Origin: Hippophae tibetana
Taxonomy: Eukaryota > Streptophyta > Magnoliopsida > Rosales > Elaeagnaceae
Reading direction: 5' to 3'
Assembly: GCA_037013495.1 (NCBI GenBank)
Contig: CM072801.1
Coordinates: forward strand, 6,806,501-6,870,500
Length of the DNA stretch: 64,000 nucleotides
The notes below the pieces were generated by a model that was not told the DNA's origin, made no database searches, and saw only the letters and a program-made list of their open reading frames with translations. This document shows, piece by piece, positions 26,501 through 38,853 of the stretch. How positions within the stretch are numbered: position 1 is the stretch's first letter; each line of letters starts with the position of its first letter. Position numbers and translations under genes: made by a program.

Positions 26501-28525
26501 CATTGAATATTATTCCAAAATACTATTCTAAAATACATGTTTGAAAGTACTTTCCTTGCTAAAAATAGAAAAAACGGAAATTTAAATAAGATGATGGGAA
26601 GAGCACATTAATCTGTAATATATACTAAGAGTTTTTTATTATGTTTTCAGACTTTAATACTTCAAGACTAAACAAGAATTTTACTTATCAAAATAGCTTT
26701 TAAGTTTTTTAAATTTTTTTATTTATTTCTTAAAAGGGCTTTATTTTTAAATTATCTTTCAATGAAATCAATGCTTTTATTAAGAAACTTGTGTTGTATC
26801 CGTGTGTTTTCACGAGTCATTAATTTAAATTTGATAAATGTATATTGATATTTTGGTTTCCTTCGTACAATCATTGATTTATATTCGATAAGTATATAAA
26901 AATATTAATATTTAAATAATAACTAATATTGCTCTAAAATTCTTTATTTAAAAAAAAACTTTAAATATAATTTTTTCTTTTAAGTTGAATTTATATGGTA
27001 ATGTAAAAAATTGATATTATAATTTTGTAGAAAGGTAGGTAAATTACTCTTAAAATAAATTATTTGTTTATTTATTATTTTAATAAAAATAAATTAATAA
27101 TAACTATTTTGAAAAATATGTTTATATATGTATCCTTGACGCAATATTATTATCCTTATTAGTAAGTGATTCTACTGTTAATTTGTGACAATAACTTACA
27201 CTAAAAATACAATAAAAACATGAGTAATATTACATGATATTAACAAAACTTTAATAATTTTATTTAATAAGAGTTCAAACATAATAATAGAATAATATAA
27301 ATAAACTTATTTAATTAATATTTTTATCAAAGATAATATACCATGAATATGGTATGGTATTTATTATGATTGAATTTAATAAGAATTTTTTTTTCATAAA
27401 AATAATATATATTAGTTAAATATTTTTAAATGATACGAGATATAAGATACAAAATTATTAATTTAATATAAATATGATTATACTCATAACATAAATAGCA
27501 TCAATTGTCAAACCATATATGATTAAAATAATTATTCAAGAGTAATAATAAAAGTTAATATACAATAAAACTATAAAAATAATTGTTAATAAAAATTATA
27601 TTTATTAGCCTATAAAAAAATATAACAAAAAAATATTAGAAAAGATGTTTATAAGGAGAAGGACAAAACTTTTAAAGCTTTTTATAAATAAATAGTTTTG
27701 TAACTGTGCAAATGCACAATTTAATGATTTAAATTTGGTAAATATATAGTAATATCAATTGATCAATAATAATTGTTATAATTTTAAAATATTTTATTTT
27801 AAAAAAATAAAAGAAAATAAAAATCTTTAAATATAATTTTTCTTTAGATTAACAAGATACAAAATTGATTTATTTATTTTTATATAAATGTTTTAAAAAA
27901 TAATATTTAATTAATTTACCACCTGAAAAATAATTTTATTAATAAATATTAATTTATTTATTACTTTAATGAAAATATATACACAATAATAATTATAAAA
28001 TATTATTATTTTATAAGTAACATGTATGTTACTTTGTAACAGTGACATATAATATAAATATAAATGATAATTAATTTAATAAATAAATTAAATATAATAA
28101 ATACATATAAAATTGACACAATAAATAAAATTTGATCGAATTTTTTAAGTATTTTTACAATTTAAAATTAATATAAGTTAATTAATTATTTTTAATCAAT
28201 ATTAGATATAACATGATATTGATATAAAAAAACATATTGATTCAACTCAATTAAGACTATTAAAATAATAATTTTAAGTTTATAACTTAAAATTAATATA
28301 AATAAAATTATAAAATTATTATTTATTACGAGAATATTTTGATATTTATTATAAGAATATAAAATAGATAAAAATAAAATTAAAGATATAAAGCGCACGG
28401 ATAACTACCAAACACAAGGGTTTTTATAATGATAAAAACAATAATGATAAACAGGTAGCAAACTTGGTTTCGTCGCCAACCGCTAACAACGCTCAGAGTG
28501 CGATTTTATATTCGCGCGCAAAGAA
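23577..28525. other. Long AT-rich intergenic region
   Basis: After the kinase 3' UTR (to perhaps 23720, ending near a long T run) this is almost 5 kb of very AT-rich DNA with no recognisable exon. At 23820-24470 short blocks of ACCAATTGAACC-like sequence recur in inverted form, which may be a MITE. The last about 80 bp before 28526 should contain the methyltransferase gene's 5' UTR. Confidence 0.5.
23820..24470. repeat. Candidate MITE-like inverted-repeat element
   Basis: Left part rich in AATCAAACCAATTGAACC motifs (23860-23950). Right part rich in the complementary GGATTGGTTCGGTTTTGATTAG motifs (24298-24330) and TTGAGTTGGTTTTGATAGATTG motifs (24418-24440). There is no coding content. Termini and target-site duplication were not resolved. 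Confidence 0.3.
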
Positions 28526-31500
28526 ATGTCGGTCGGTCGTTTTCTCAAACAGTTCTCGCACACTATAAGCTACCGCTGCTTTTTCGTGAACCCATCTTTC
28601 TCTCCACTGCCTCGCCATCATTTCTTCTTCTCAAAAATATCTTATTCATTTACTGCAAAATTTTCCACTTCTTCTACTTCGCTAACCTCTTCGGTGACTC
28701 CCCCAACAAGCGACATACCCATAATCAATGCCTACCTTTCGCCTTATCTTTCGGTCGACATTCGTTGTCATAAGGATGTTGTGGTGAGCTTTTTCATTCT
28801 ACATCTTCGCTAAAGAATAAAGATTATAATACTTTTGTTCGTTTTTAATTTGATCGTATCTGTGACTTTGCTTGCTTGGTAACTGAACCCGAAATCGAGT
28901 AACATTTATTGGGTACTAGTGAACATTCGACTTTGTTATTCCATTTATCCACAAGTAATGCTATATTAGCACCAGTGGGAAGCAACACAGGTGGATATAA
29001 ATTTGACCATTAATTAAAGTTTAGAAAAATGTACATAGTCATCAGATATATGACACATAGCATTGAGTAGTTAAATAGTGATCCCAGGCATTTTCCTTTT
29101 CCCACTGTTAAATTTGAATAGATAGTGAGTTGGTTTTATTTGAGTTAAAACTAAAGAATATCCTTAATATCTTTTTGTTGATCAGGATGAACTTTCAGAC
29201 GCTCTTTTATGCTTTGGTGCAAGTTCTGTAACACTAGAAGAAAATGAAGCTGATGACATTGTTGATGAGGTGAATCCCATCTTCGTGAAATCCAGTCCTG
29301 TTATGTGCTTATGTTAGATGCAATTTAATTTTGAACGTTTTCTTTTCTTTTTTTAATTCATTCGATTTTCTGAACTTCATTTTTCTCCTTCTTGATTGAA
29401 AATAATAATTATTTCTATTGATTTTTGTTAATTTTTTTAGTCTTAGTAGTAAAGTGATATTAATTATCTTTAAGTTATATTGGTTTACCATCTTTCTAAT
29501 CCATTCAAGAAGATGCTATTTAGTTTACTGTTTAATGTTGGAAATGAGAGAACGATATATAAAGTAGTTATCATATATATCAATTACCTTTTCACAGGTT
29601 TGTATTAGTTCCATATTTCCTGAAGACAGAGATGTGAAACTATGCATTTCAAGCGCTGCTGATTCAATAGGGTTGACAAAGATACCAAGCTACATAGTTA
29701 AGATAGGCGAGCAATACGATTGGTTAAAGAAAACTCAGGTTGTTGTGCTTTATTTTCCTTCTCTTCTTATTCTTATTGAAGTGGCCTGCAACTTATTGTC
29801 TTTACTCCTGCGTGTATCTTGATATCACTCGTTAACACAATGATGGATTTTTTTCTTGTGGTGTGCTCAAATGAACTCAATCGCTTTCTTCTACATTTTT
29901 CTCGATTCTGTCTTCCTTGTTAAATGCACGGGAACTTATGATATGATGATTTATAGAAGTAAACTTTCCATGTAGAACTGTGGTCACTTCATTCTCATGC
30001 TTGTGTTCTGTAATCATAATCCTAATAGCCAGGATAAAATCTAAGTCTATTAACAGAAACCAGAAGGAAAAAAAATTGAGTTTGATGACCTCTTTTTTTG
30101 CACAAATGTACGGCCATGACGAATTTGATTTAAGTATTAATACTTTATCGGTGGTCATAGAAGAGGTTGTTTTTTTGGGGGGAAGGGATGGGTGGGGGGG
30201 TGAGAGGATGATTGAGTCCAAGCAGAAAGGCCCCATAATAATGCCAAGGGGGCAATGCTGTTTTGAATTACTTGGGGCTTACGATGACCCTCTCTAAGCA
30301 GGTAAAACAGTTGCTCTCACATGTGTTCAAATTGTTATGGGTAGCCTTGATACAAGTCAGGTAAGGAAACAATATTTTTCATGTTACTCTTTTATTAGAC
30401 AGTGAAATAACCTGGATTAGATCATGAAATCGAAATTTATGTGAAGAAATAACTGTGGAAGCATGCTGCTAATGTTATAGATTCCTGAACACCTGAAAAC
30501 AATCTTACTTTGTATTTATAAACTAGTATTTGCTGATGATGATGGATCCTGGTTTCTCTACTTTACTTCTAAATGCATTATTGGATTTAAAAGCATGATT
30601 TACATGATTGAATTGTCCTTTCATATGTGCAGTCTTTGAATTTCTATGAAATGAATATTTGGTGCCATATTGAAATTTTATGTAATGGTAATAGTGCTGG
30701 TAACATATGTCACTATTTTGATTTTTCTGTTCTCATTTTGATATTTCATTCTTATAGGAATCATTCCAACCAGTTGAAGTCACCAAAGGAGTCTGGATTG
30801 TGCCTGAATGGACAACTCCCCCTGTATGATTTTATGCCAAATGATCTTTCTTTTTTAAGGCTTTGTTGCAAATTTTCTCTCGTGCATAGTGCTTTTTAAA
30901 ACTTTCTAGCATTTGCTTATACTTAAAACAGGACCAAAATTGTGTAGGATTGCAGCTTATAGAAAGGTATTGAAAGTTATTTTGTTCAAACACCATATCC
31001 ACACACAAACAAGAGCACATGCTCATACATGTTCACGTGTATGAAACACAGTTGTGGATATTTCTTAACTTGAACAAATGGTTCATTCCTAGGCAAAGAG
31101 TAATGCCATAGTTTTGAATTACATGTGAAATAAAATAATTATAAAATATGCTATAGGATTTGCAAGCAACAAATATCATTTTGAATCCTGGCTTAGCCTT
31201 TGGGACTGGTGAGCACGCAACAACTATGTTGTGTCTCTTGCTGCTTCACAGCTTGATCAAGGGAGGAGAACTCTTTCTTGACTATGGCACGGGATCTGGA
31301 ATTCTTGCAATTGCAGCACTTAAGGTAACTAGTCAATAAAACCTGTTGCACGAATTTAAATATTGCAATTAATCTTGTATAGTATAATTAATTTAAATGA
31401 CATATAAAAATTTAATTTAAAAATACATAGAGTTTAACGGATAGTTATTTGATTTTTTTGGTGTCTTAGATTTATGAGATTTTATTTATCTCAATTTTGT

Positions 31501-31798
31501 GACCATTATCCATTCAAAAGGTCAAAAATGCATAAAGTAAGAAGTCTAATCAAACATATGTACAATAATTACTTTTATACAAAGACATAGAATCACAAAC
31601 AATAATAATTACATTAAATGATTTTTGCAACTTTTAAATGTACTAATTAAATAAAGCTTCATTTATATTCTAAACACTTAAATTTCACATTTATTAAAAT
31701 GACTATTCTTGTATGTATGGCTGCACAATACATTTCAAACTAAAACATAGAAAAAAGAATCATTTTAATAACATATCGCTTGTTTGCAATATATATAC

Positions 31799-31838
<40 letters not shown>

Positions 31839-34800
31839 ACCTTAATACATTACATTCAAAATTAGGAAAAGAAAATATGAAAAGTATTAAAATTCTCAAA
31901 TATTGAACGCATTATAAATTATAGAAGCAAATAAAAACTCTTTATAATTTTTTTAATCACATTTTATGGGCTGTAATTTTATAAGTATATTAATTTAGCA
32001 CATATTTAGGAGAAATTTGTTTTTCTCTTTTAATTCTATAATAATAGAAAATAATTATAATGTTATGAGTCTTTTAATTTTATTTTTTTGTAATTATCAA
32101 TTTCATTAACTCTTTCATATAGAATCAAATATTCCGTTAATAATCAAATAGCATATGAGTCGTTTGGTTTTCCCATTTAATTCTTCTACTAAAAGATAAT
32201 TAATAATACATATAATCAATTATTTTTATACTAAATATAATTTAAAAAATAAATTAAAATTTGATATATATTTGGAAGTCTTTTGGTTTTTTCTTTTAAT
32301 TCTATAATAGTAGATAATTATTATAATAGTCACAAGTCTTTTGATTTATCCTTTTTAAACTTTCACTAAGAAAGAATATATAAATTTTAAACTCGTATAG
32401 AATCAATTACTTTAATAGTTCTTTGATTTCCTTTTTAATTCATCCACTAAAAAAAATACATATAATCAATTATTTTTTACACTAAATATAATTTAAAAAT
32501 AAATTATCTAAATTAAATTATAGTTGAATTATGTTATATGAGGAAATATGTTGATACTTACGATCTATTTTTCTTAAGTATATTAATTTAGCACATATAG
32601 TAAAATTTTGATTTTCTCTTTTAATTCCATAATAACAAACAATTGTTATAACATTCATAAGTCTTTTGATTTTCTTTGTAATTGTCAATTTCATTAACTC
32701 TTTTATATAGAATCAAATATTGCATAAAAAAATCAAATATTTTAGAAGCTTTTTTTTTTTAATTCTTCAACTAAAATATATATAATCAATTATCTATACA
32801 CTAATATAATTTAGAAAATAAATTAAAATTTAATACATATTTATGAGACTTTTGTTTTTTTCGTTTAATTTTGTAATAATAAACAATTATGATAATAATT
32901 ATGAGTCTTTTGATTTTTACTTTTAAATTTTTATAAAGATATTTATAAATCTTAAACTCACGGTGAATCAATTATTTTAGGTGTCTTTTTTTTTTACTTT
33001 TAGTTCTCCTACTAAAAAAATTAATACATATAATTAATTATTTTTTACACTAAATATAAATCAGAAAATAAATTAATTAAAATTAAACTATAGTTAGATT
33101 ATATTATACGAGAAAATACATTGATAATTATAGTAGACTTTTTTTAGTACTAATTTAGCATATATTTCAGAGATTTTTGATTTTTTTTATAATTATCAAT
33201 TTTATTAACTCTTTCACATAGAATCAAATATTGCATAAAAAATTAAATATTTTATGAGTCCTTTTATTTCCCCTTTTATTCTTTCAGTAAAAGAGAATTA
33301 TTAATACATATATTCAATTATTTTTAAACTAAATATAATTTAAGAAATAAATTAAAATTTAATATATATTTAGAAGGCTTTTTTGGTTTCTTTTTTAATT
33401 CAATAATAATAGACAATTATTATAATGATCACAAGTCTTTTAATTCTCTCTTTTTAAATTTTCATTAAGAGAGAATTTATAAATTTTAAATTTATTCACA
33501 TAGAATCAATTATTTTTTACAATAAATATAATTTAGAAAATAAATTAACTAAAATTAAACTATAGTTGGATTATGTTATATGAGCAAATATATTGATTCT
33601 TACCGTATATTTTTTTAAGTATTTACTTAGCGCATATTTAAGATTTTATCTTTTCATTCCATAATAATAAACAATTATTATAATATTCATGAATTTTTTG
33701 ATTTCCTTTGTAATTGTAAATTTCATTAATTCTTTCACATAGAATCAAGTATTCCATTAAAAAATTAAATATTTTAGGAGTCTTTTTTTTTTTTTTTTTA
33801 TTCTTCCGTTAAAAGGTAATTATTAATACATATATTTAATTATTTTTACACCAAATATAATTTAGAGACTAAATTAAAATTTAACACATATTTAAATGAC
33901 TTTTGGTTTTCCCTTTTAATTCAGTAATAATATACAATTATTATAATGATAAATCTTTTTATTTTTCTTTTTTAAATTCCCACTAAAAAATTTATAAATT
34001 TTAAATTTATTCACGTAAAATCAATTATTTTAAGGATCTTTTGTTTTTTTTAATTCCCTCACTAAAAGAATTACATATAATCAATTATTTTTTATACTAA
34101 ATATAATTTATAAAATAACTTAACTAAAATTAAATTATAGTTGTATTATATTATATGAGAAAATATATTGTTACTTGGAGTAGACTTCACAATCAAAATA
34201 TGACATATCATTTATAGGGTTAATATGGTTATTTTTATATGAAAGTGAAAAATCGGTCCTTTGTAATAGTTATAAGATTATATGATAACATTATAAAATT
34301 ATTTACATGCAAAAATTGAATTAAAATAGAATGATATTTCATTTATGTAATTGGTATGCGTTTATTTTATGGTATTGTTTTTAATATCTTTGCTGCTCTG
34401 GCCTAAATTTCTTTACATTCAATATCTTATTGGTACAAAAACATGAAAAGAAACCATGCTTGGCCTAAATTTCTTGAGAACTTTCCATTTTCTACTAAAA
34501 CTCTGGTTGTGTACTATATTGATTCTGAATAGAATATACTGGTATTTTTTTTATAATTATCATTGGATTTGTAGTGACTGAAGTGGTTGTTCTTAACTAA
34601 GAATGAGATCTTATTTTTTCGTTTTGACCCGGAAAACAGTTTGGTGCTGCCTCATCAGTTGGAACTGATGTAGATCCTCAAGCGATTGCATCAGCACGTC
34701 AGAACACTTTACTGAACAATGTAGATCCTGAGAAAATGCAATTACACTTGGTTCCTAGCACAGCCGACTCTCATTTGATGGAATCATGTAAAGATGGGGA

Positions 34801-36285
34801 GGAGATTGAAGAACCAGGGAAGTATGATATAGTAATTGCTAATATATTGTTGAACCCTCTGTTGGATTTAGCCGAAAATATCATATCTTATGTCAAACCT
34901 GGGGGAGTCGTTGGTCTCTCTGGAATTCTATCCGAACAGGTATTTACTCCTTACATGATATACGTAGTTATTGCTTTGATAGGTTTTTAACAGGAAATAG
35001 TAGAAATGAAGATTTTGTCAACATGCAAAGCTTATGAAATGTTTTCATAGATTTGAGCTTTCACAACCTCAAGCAGTGATACCCATCGGGAAAAAGTTTT
35101 ATAAGATAACTTAGCTTTTTATAAATATACAGATCAGTGGCCTTTCATTGAAAAATATTTGAAAAATATGAACGTGAGAATTTTCAAAGACAAATTAATA
35201 ATGTTATCATTTTTTCTTTTAAAAAAACTAATTAATACTGTTTTATATTGGTTAAACTTGATCAAACTATCTTTTTATGGTCATTTTTGGATTAAATTTT
35301 ACATTTTTTAAAATAAAATAACTTGTGGTATATCCCTTAAAAAATATAATATTTTTGTGTTCCTTTCTTAAAGGTAAGTTGGTATCCTACATAGAAACTC
35401 ATTTGCAAGACAAACTTAGTCGGATGAGCTTCAGGTCAATCTGTTATCAGTATTGTCTAAAGCTAGTATAATAAATATAGCTTCTTGGTTAGCTTTCTAA
35501 ATGGATTTATATTTGAGCGTATGACACATATTATACAAGTTGAGCTTAGCTAAGCAGGTAGATGTACCCACACACATAAACACGTACACATGAATATTTA
35601 TGTGTGTATATTTGTGGACATCACTGCTCAGCACCAACTCATATAAGATGATTTTGTTAGAAGTAAGTTAGAAAACTAATTTTGTCAGCTATTCGAAAAA
35701 GTACCAAATAGATTTTTAATTTATTACTTTTCACAAGTATTGATTCTATACATCATACATATCAAATACTTGAAATTCAATAATTAGGATTGTTAAGGTT
35801 TGAACATGTGACCTTCAATTCTAATACTATGTTAAAAGTTATTAAAAAAATCAACTCTCTCAAAAACTTAAACTATTGTGAGAAAAGCCAACTATATTTT
35901 TATATATTCTATTACTTTTCTACAACTTATGGTTTTATGCACTTTATAGGTCAAACATCTGTAATTCAACAATTAAAATTATTAGGATTTGAATACAAGA
36001 TCTTCAGTTTTGATACCATGATAGAAATTGTTTGAAAATCAACTCTCCTAACAGCTTAAGATTGGAGAGTTGGTGACCGTAACTTCTAACAATTTTTTTT
36101 AACTTTTCTGGACATGAGTGTTGTAGACAACTTCAAGACCTGAATTTGTTCTGAAATTGGGTTTCTTGTAGGTTCCTTATATAATGGAAAGATATTCAAA
36201 TTTCTTGGAAGACATATCAGTTTCTGAGAGGGATGATTGGGCCTGTGTACGTGGTACTAAGAAAAGAAATGTTGGTGACACATGA
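28526..36285 (+). CDS. Ribosomal protein L11 methyltransferase (PrmA family), organelle-targeted
   Basis: SAM-dependent lysine methyltransferase that modifies ribosomal protein L11 in bacteria and, by homology, organellar L11. Exons: 28526-28783, 29186-29269, 29598-29738, 30758-30823, 31157-31324, 34640-34939 and 36172-36285, all GT-AG, in phase, 376 codons. The N-terminal about 65 residues are Ser/Phe/His-rich with few acids, as expected of a plastid or mitochondrial presequence. The PrmA signatures follow in order: [14 protein letters not shown] (193-206), the SAM-binding [15 protein letters not shown] (225-239), GTDVDPQAI (247-255) and the substrate-side ANILLNPL (306-313). The tail [12 protein letters not shown] resembles the usual PrmA C-terminus. 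The chosen ATG is the one that gives the Arg/Phe-rich presequence; an upstream overlapping frame has no support. Intron 5 is 3.3 kb and filled by a tandem array. A copia element begins 2 bp after the stop codon, so the original 3' UTR has been displaced or replaced. Motifs are intact and function is likely retained. Confidence 0.95.
31799..31840. repeat. (GTATAT)n microsatellite in intron 5 of the PrmA gene
   Basis: About six near-perfect copies of GTATAT between the CATATG repeats and the TATACC end. Simple sequence, no further role visible. Confidence 0.85.
31981..34180 (+). repeat. Tandem array of about four diverged ~0.5-0.6-kb units in PrmA intron 5
   Basis: Each unit opens with AAGTATATTAATTTAGCACAT or a variant. 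It continues with CTTTTAATTC(T/C)ATAATAA, an AATTTCATTAACTCTTTCATATAG block, AGAATCAAATATT, repeated CATATAATCAATTATTTTT(A)CACTAAATATAATTTA, and finally ATTATGTTATATGAG..AAATATNTTGATACTTA. Unit starts are at about 31983, 32575, 33146 and 33615, so spacings are roughly 592, 571 and 469 bp. The third unit lacks part of its head. Units are AT-rich and clearly diverged from each other. There is no coding capacity. The block lies wholly inside an intron. Confidence 0.8.
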
Positions 36286-36439
36286 AATGTTGAATTCAAC
36301 AAAAATTACACCAACTCATTCAACAAATACTTCACCGTCGTCTACAAAAGATGTTTTCTTGATAAGGAAGTAGTTGTAAACTATATGATTCAATCATTGT
36401 AGTTGTTGAAATAATAATTAATATTTGTCTATATAAACA

Positions 36440-36913
36440 ATGTACATGCCCTATACCAAAGATGTTTTGAAGTATTTAAAGTCTGCTCCTGAAAAAAGAG
36501 TATTTTTCACTAAAAACTCAGAGTTCCAAAGAATAGAAGTATATATTGATGCTGATTGGGCTGGATTAATAAATGATAGACGATTTACATCAGGTTACTT
36601 CACTTTTGTAAGGGAAAACCTTGTAACATGGAGAAGTAAGAAACAACATGGTGTTGCTCGTTTAAGTACAGAGACTGAATACCGAGTCATGACACTTGGG
36701 CTTTGTGAGGCCTTGTGTTTACAATCTCTCTTGAAAGATTTGGGATATCTTGCTAAAGAATCAATTAAGTTATTTTGTGACAATAAAGCATCATGTGATA
36801 TTGCTCATAATTCAGTTCAACACAATCATACAAAACATGTTGAAGTTGACAGATTCTTTATTAAGAAAAAGTTAGAAGAAAATTCATTGAAATTACAAAA
36901 AAATAAGTCATAA
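36440..36913 (+). pseudogene. Copia RNase H domain, open frame
   Basis: An uninterrupted 157-codon frame carries the C-terminal copia pol: a VLKYLKSAPEK-type start, then YIDADWAG (catalytic Asp), RRFTSGYFTFV, LVTWRSKKQ, LSTETEYR (catalytic Glu), LFCDNKAS (catalytic Asp) and a HNHTKHVEVDRFFIKKK block. A stop follows at 36911. Later frame pieces QLIDILTKAV and FGMKDIYAPT up to 37010 continue the usual C-terminus. It has no ATG in a natural context and is a fragment of a polyprotein, so expression as a protein is unlikely. Confidence 0.85.
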
Positions 36914-37120
36914 GATCAATTGATTGACATTCTCACTAAAGCAGTCTCATATCGAGTATTCACATAAGTTTCAGTCAAGTTTGGCATGAAAGACATCTAT
37001 GCACCAACTTGAGTGAGAGTGTTGAATTCAACAAACACTGTACCGACTCATTTAACAAATATTGCACCGTCACCTACCAACATACACGACGCCTACCAAA
37101 GATGTTTTCTTGATAAGGAA

Positions 37121-37344
37121 GCAACTGTAAACCATGTGATTCAATTATTGTGTTTGTTGAAATTGTAATTAATATTTCTCTATATAAATAATGTACATGT
37201 TTTATATAAATCAAGAAAATATATCGAAGAAAGTAATTGTAAAACATGTGATTCAATTATTGTGGTTGTTGAAATTGTAATTAATATTTGTCTATATAAA
37301 CAATGTATATGTTTTCTATAAATCAAGAAAATATATCGAAGAAA
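37121..37344 (+). repeat. 112-bp tandem duplication inside the right copia LTR
   Basis: Two adjacent copies, 37121-37232 and 37233-37344, align without gaps over the block ACTGTAAA..CATGTGATTCAATTATTG, the CTATATAAA TATA box, AATGTA and AAATATATCGAAGAAA. Only scattered substitutions separate them. The left LTR is truncated before this could be compared fully. Confidence 0.85.
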
Positions 37345-37400
37345 TCATTTATTTCTTCAGTTTAATCGTTTCTTTAAATATTTATTTCTTCATAGATTGC

Positions 37401-38139
37401 ATTTTTACTTCCAAGCTTATGAAGGCCGCCAAGATTTTCAAGCTGTTGGTAGTAACCGGTGAGTGACAACAATCTTTCTACTAAATTGGAACACAACCTA
37501 CGAATCCTTCATCATGACACCCAAAAAGGAAAGGAAAAAAGAAAACAGAAAATTACCTCATCTCTCTCAGGCGGTTCAATATATGAATTTTTTTATGTTT
37601 GATTAGTCTAATTAAAGAAATAACAACGAATCAAATTACATTACACATTGAATTTTTTTTATTTTTTTATATAATGTTCATTTCTAAGTCTGATAGACAA
37701 GTAATTGTTTTTTCCTAGCTTTTTCTTCTTCTTTCTTTTCTTTTCTTTTCTTTTCTTTTCTTTCCCTTTTTTTTCCCTGAATAAACGAATATTTTCAAAA
37801 CCTAATACTAACAACATATTCAATTAAAAAAAAAGGAGTAACAACATAAGGACCACCACACCACACCAACTTCGTAGGTGGATAAATTTCTCTGATTCCA
37901 CCAAATAGTTATGAAATAAATCGATAGTAGAACTTTCATTTGTGATCACACAGCAGTAGAGCATAGGTTGATGTTGCATAAAAAAAACCGAAGCCTGAAG
38001 CTAATATTATATTATTTTTTAAATAATACAATATTACTACATAACATCATATTCATACAGATACAGTAGAGTTTTACAAAAAAAAAAAAAAAACAGATAC
38101 AGTAGAGAGGTGTGAGACATCAAGTTTGGGCGTTGTAAG
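37401..38139. other. Intergenic between the copia element and the DUF761 gene
   Basis: Contains a pyrimidine-rich (TTTTC)n run at about 37733-37762 and a poly-A stretch near 38080. The part next to 38139 is presumably the 3' UTR of the minus-strand DUF761 gene. A short 22-codon open stretch near 37395-37465 is not assignable. Confidence 0.45.
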
Positions 38140-38853
38140 TCAGGCTCCACATGACTGGAGCATATTCTGATCTGAACTTAACCTCTTACGGTAGTTTTGC
38201 TTCGGAGACAACATATGGTGATGAAACCTCTGTATAAAGAGATCAGCTACATGATCTATCTCGTCCTCTAATCTGAATTCCTCTCCTTTCTCTTGTTTTG
38301 AGTTCTTCACCATTTCTATCACCGACCCTGCTCCTTTATCTCCTCCTCCTCCTCCTCTTTCCATTTCCACATCCTCCATCTCCAGCACTGAGTCAGGCGT
38401 CTGCAATTCCGAGTACTCATCTCCACTATCGCCATTGACATTGAAGTCTTCCTTGAATTCTTGTTCCGCCATTGGGCTTACGTAGCTCTGATATTGTTCA
38501 TAATCTGGTATGCTTTCGTGTACCAAAGCATTAACGTCGTCGTTGCTGTGGAGTGCTTCAAGTGCTTTAATATCATTGCTTAAATCTGTAGACATGACAT
38601 CTTCTTCATCAGCTAATTCGGCTTCGGGTTCTTGATGAACATGGTGGTGATGGTGGTGGCTGAGTAAATCTTGGAACTTGTGAGAAATGGAGCTCATCAC
38701 AAACTTCTTGTTGTTAAGCAGTGAGAATATGACTATTCGAGCCTTGATTGCGTTGGTTTTGCTCTTAAAAGCTAGGGCCTTTGCCTTTGCTATTGAGCTC
38801 AAAGCTGCAACTATCTTCTTCAATATTGCCGAGTATGATTTCTTCTGAGCCAT
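38140..38853 (-). CDS. DUF761 / cotton-fibre-type protein, intronless
   Basis: A single 237-codon frame on the minus strand, from the ATG at 38853 to the stop at 38140. The N-terminal about 50 residues are basic and Ala/Lys-rich (an ILKKIVAALSSIAKAKALAFKSK region), a pattern typical of this plant family. A run of six His follows at about 66-71, then a long acidic middle with a five-Gly run near residue 169. The C-terminal DEIDHVADLFIQRFHHHM matches the short DUF761 signature (Asp-His/Arg-X-Ala-Asp-X-Phe-Ile-X-Arg-Phe). Molecular function is unknown; relatives have been described as stress- or fibre-expressed. A TATATATAT block about 70-85 bp upstream on the minus strand (38919-38935) could serve as a TATA box. 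The poly-His and poly-Gly runs look like expansions of simple codon repeats. Confidence 0.9.
   Translation of the reverse strand: MAQKKSYSAILKKIVAALSSIAKAKALAFKSKTNAIKARIVIFSLLNNKKFVMSSISHKFQDLLSHHHHHHVHQEPEAELADEEDVMSTDLSNDIKALEALHSNDDVNALVHESIPDYEQYQSYVSPMAEQEFKEDFNVNGDSGDEYSELQTPDSVLEMEDVEMERGGGGGDKGAGSVIEMVKNSKQEKGEEFRLEDEIDHVADLFIQRFHHHMLSPKQNYRKRLSSDQNMLQSCGA

Larger units (their letters stand above)
36288..37400 (+). mobile_element. Internally deleted Ty1/copia element directly after the PrmA stop codon
   Basis: A left LTR copy starts TGTTGAATTCAACA at 36288, and the same palindromic start recurs at 37019 as the right LTR. The two copies share the CCGTC..CTAC..AAAGATGTTTTCTTGATAAGGAAG block and the CTATATAAA..AATGTACATG block. 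The left LTR is cut off at about 36449 and joined directly to the RNase H part of pol, so PBS, gag, protease, integrase and most of RT are gone. A polypurine-like GAGTGAGAG precedes the right LTR. No target-site duplication could be identified and the right end (about 37390) is uncertain. It lies in the 3' flank of the PrmA gene, same orientation, where its LTR could now supply UTR or polyadenylation sequence (inference). Confidence 0.85.

Noticed and set aside
29877-30297. Overlapping open frames on both strands within the PrmA gene
   Set aside because: They lie in the intron between exons 29598-29738 and 30758-30823, and neither translation resembles a known protein.
37395-37465. Short plus-strand frame after a CATAG acceptor-like site, ending in TGA
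   Set aside because: About 22 codons, not recognisable, and PrmA already ends with a family-like C-terminus before the copia element.
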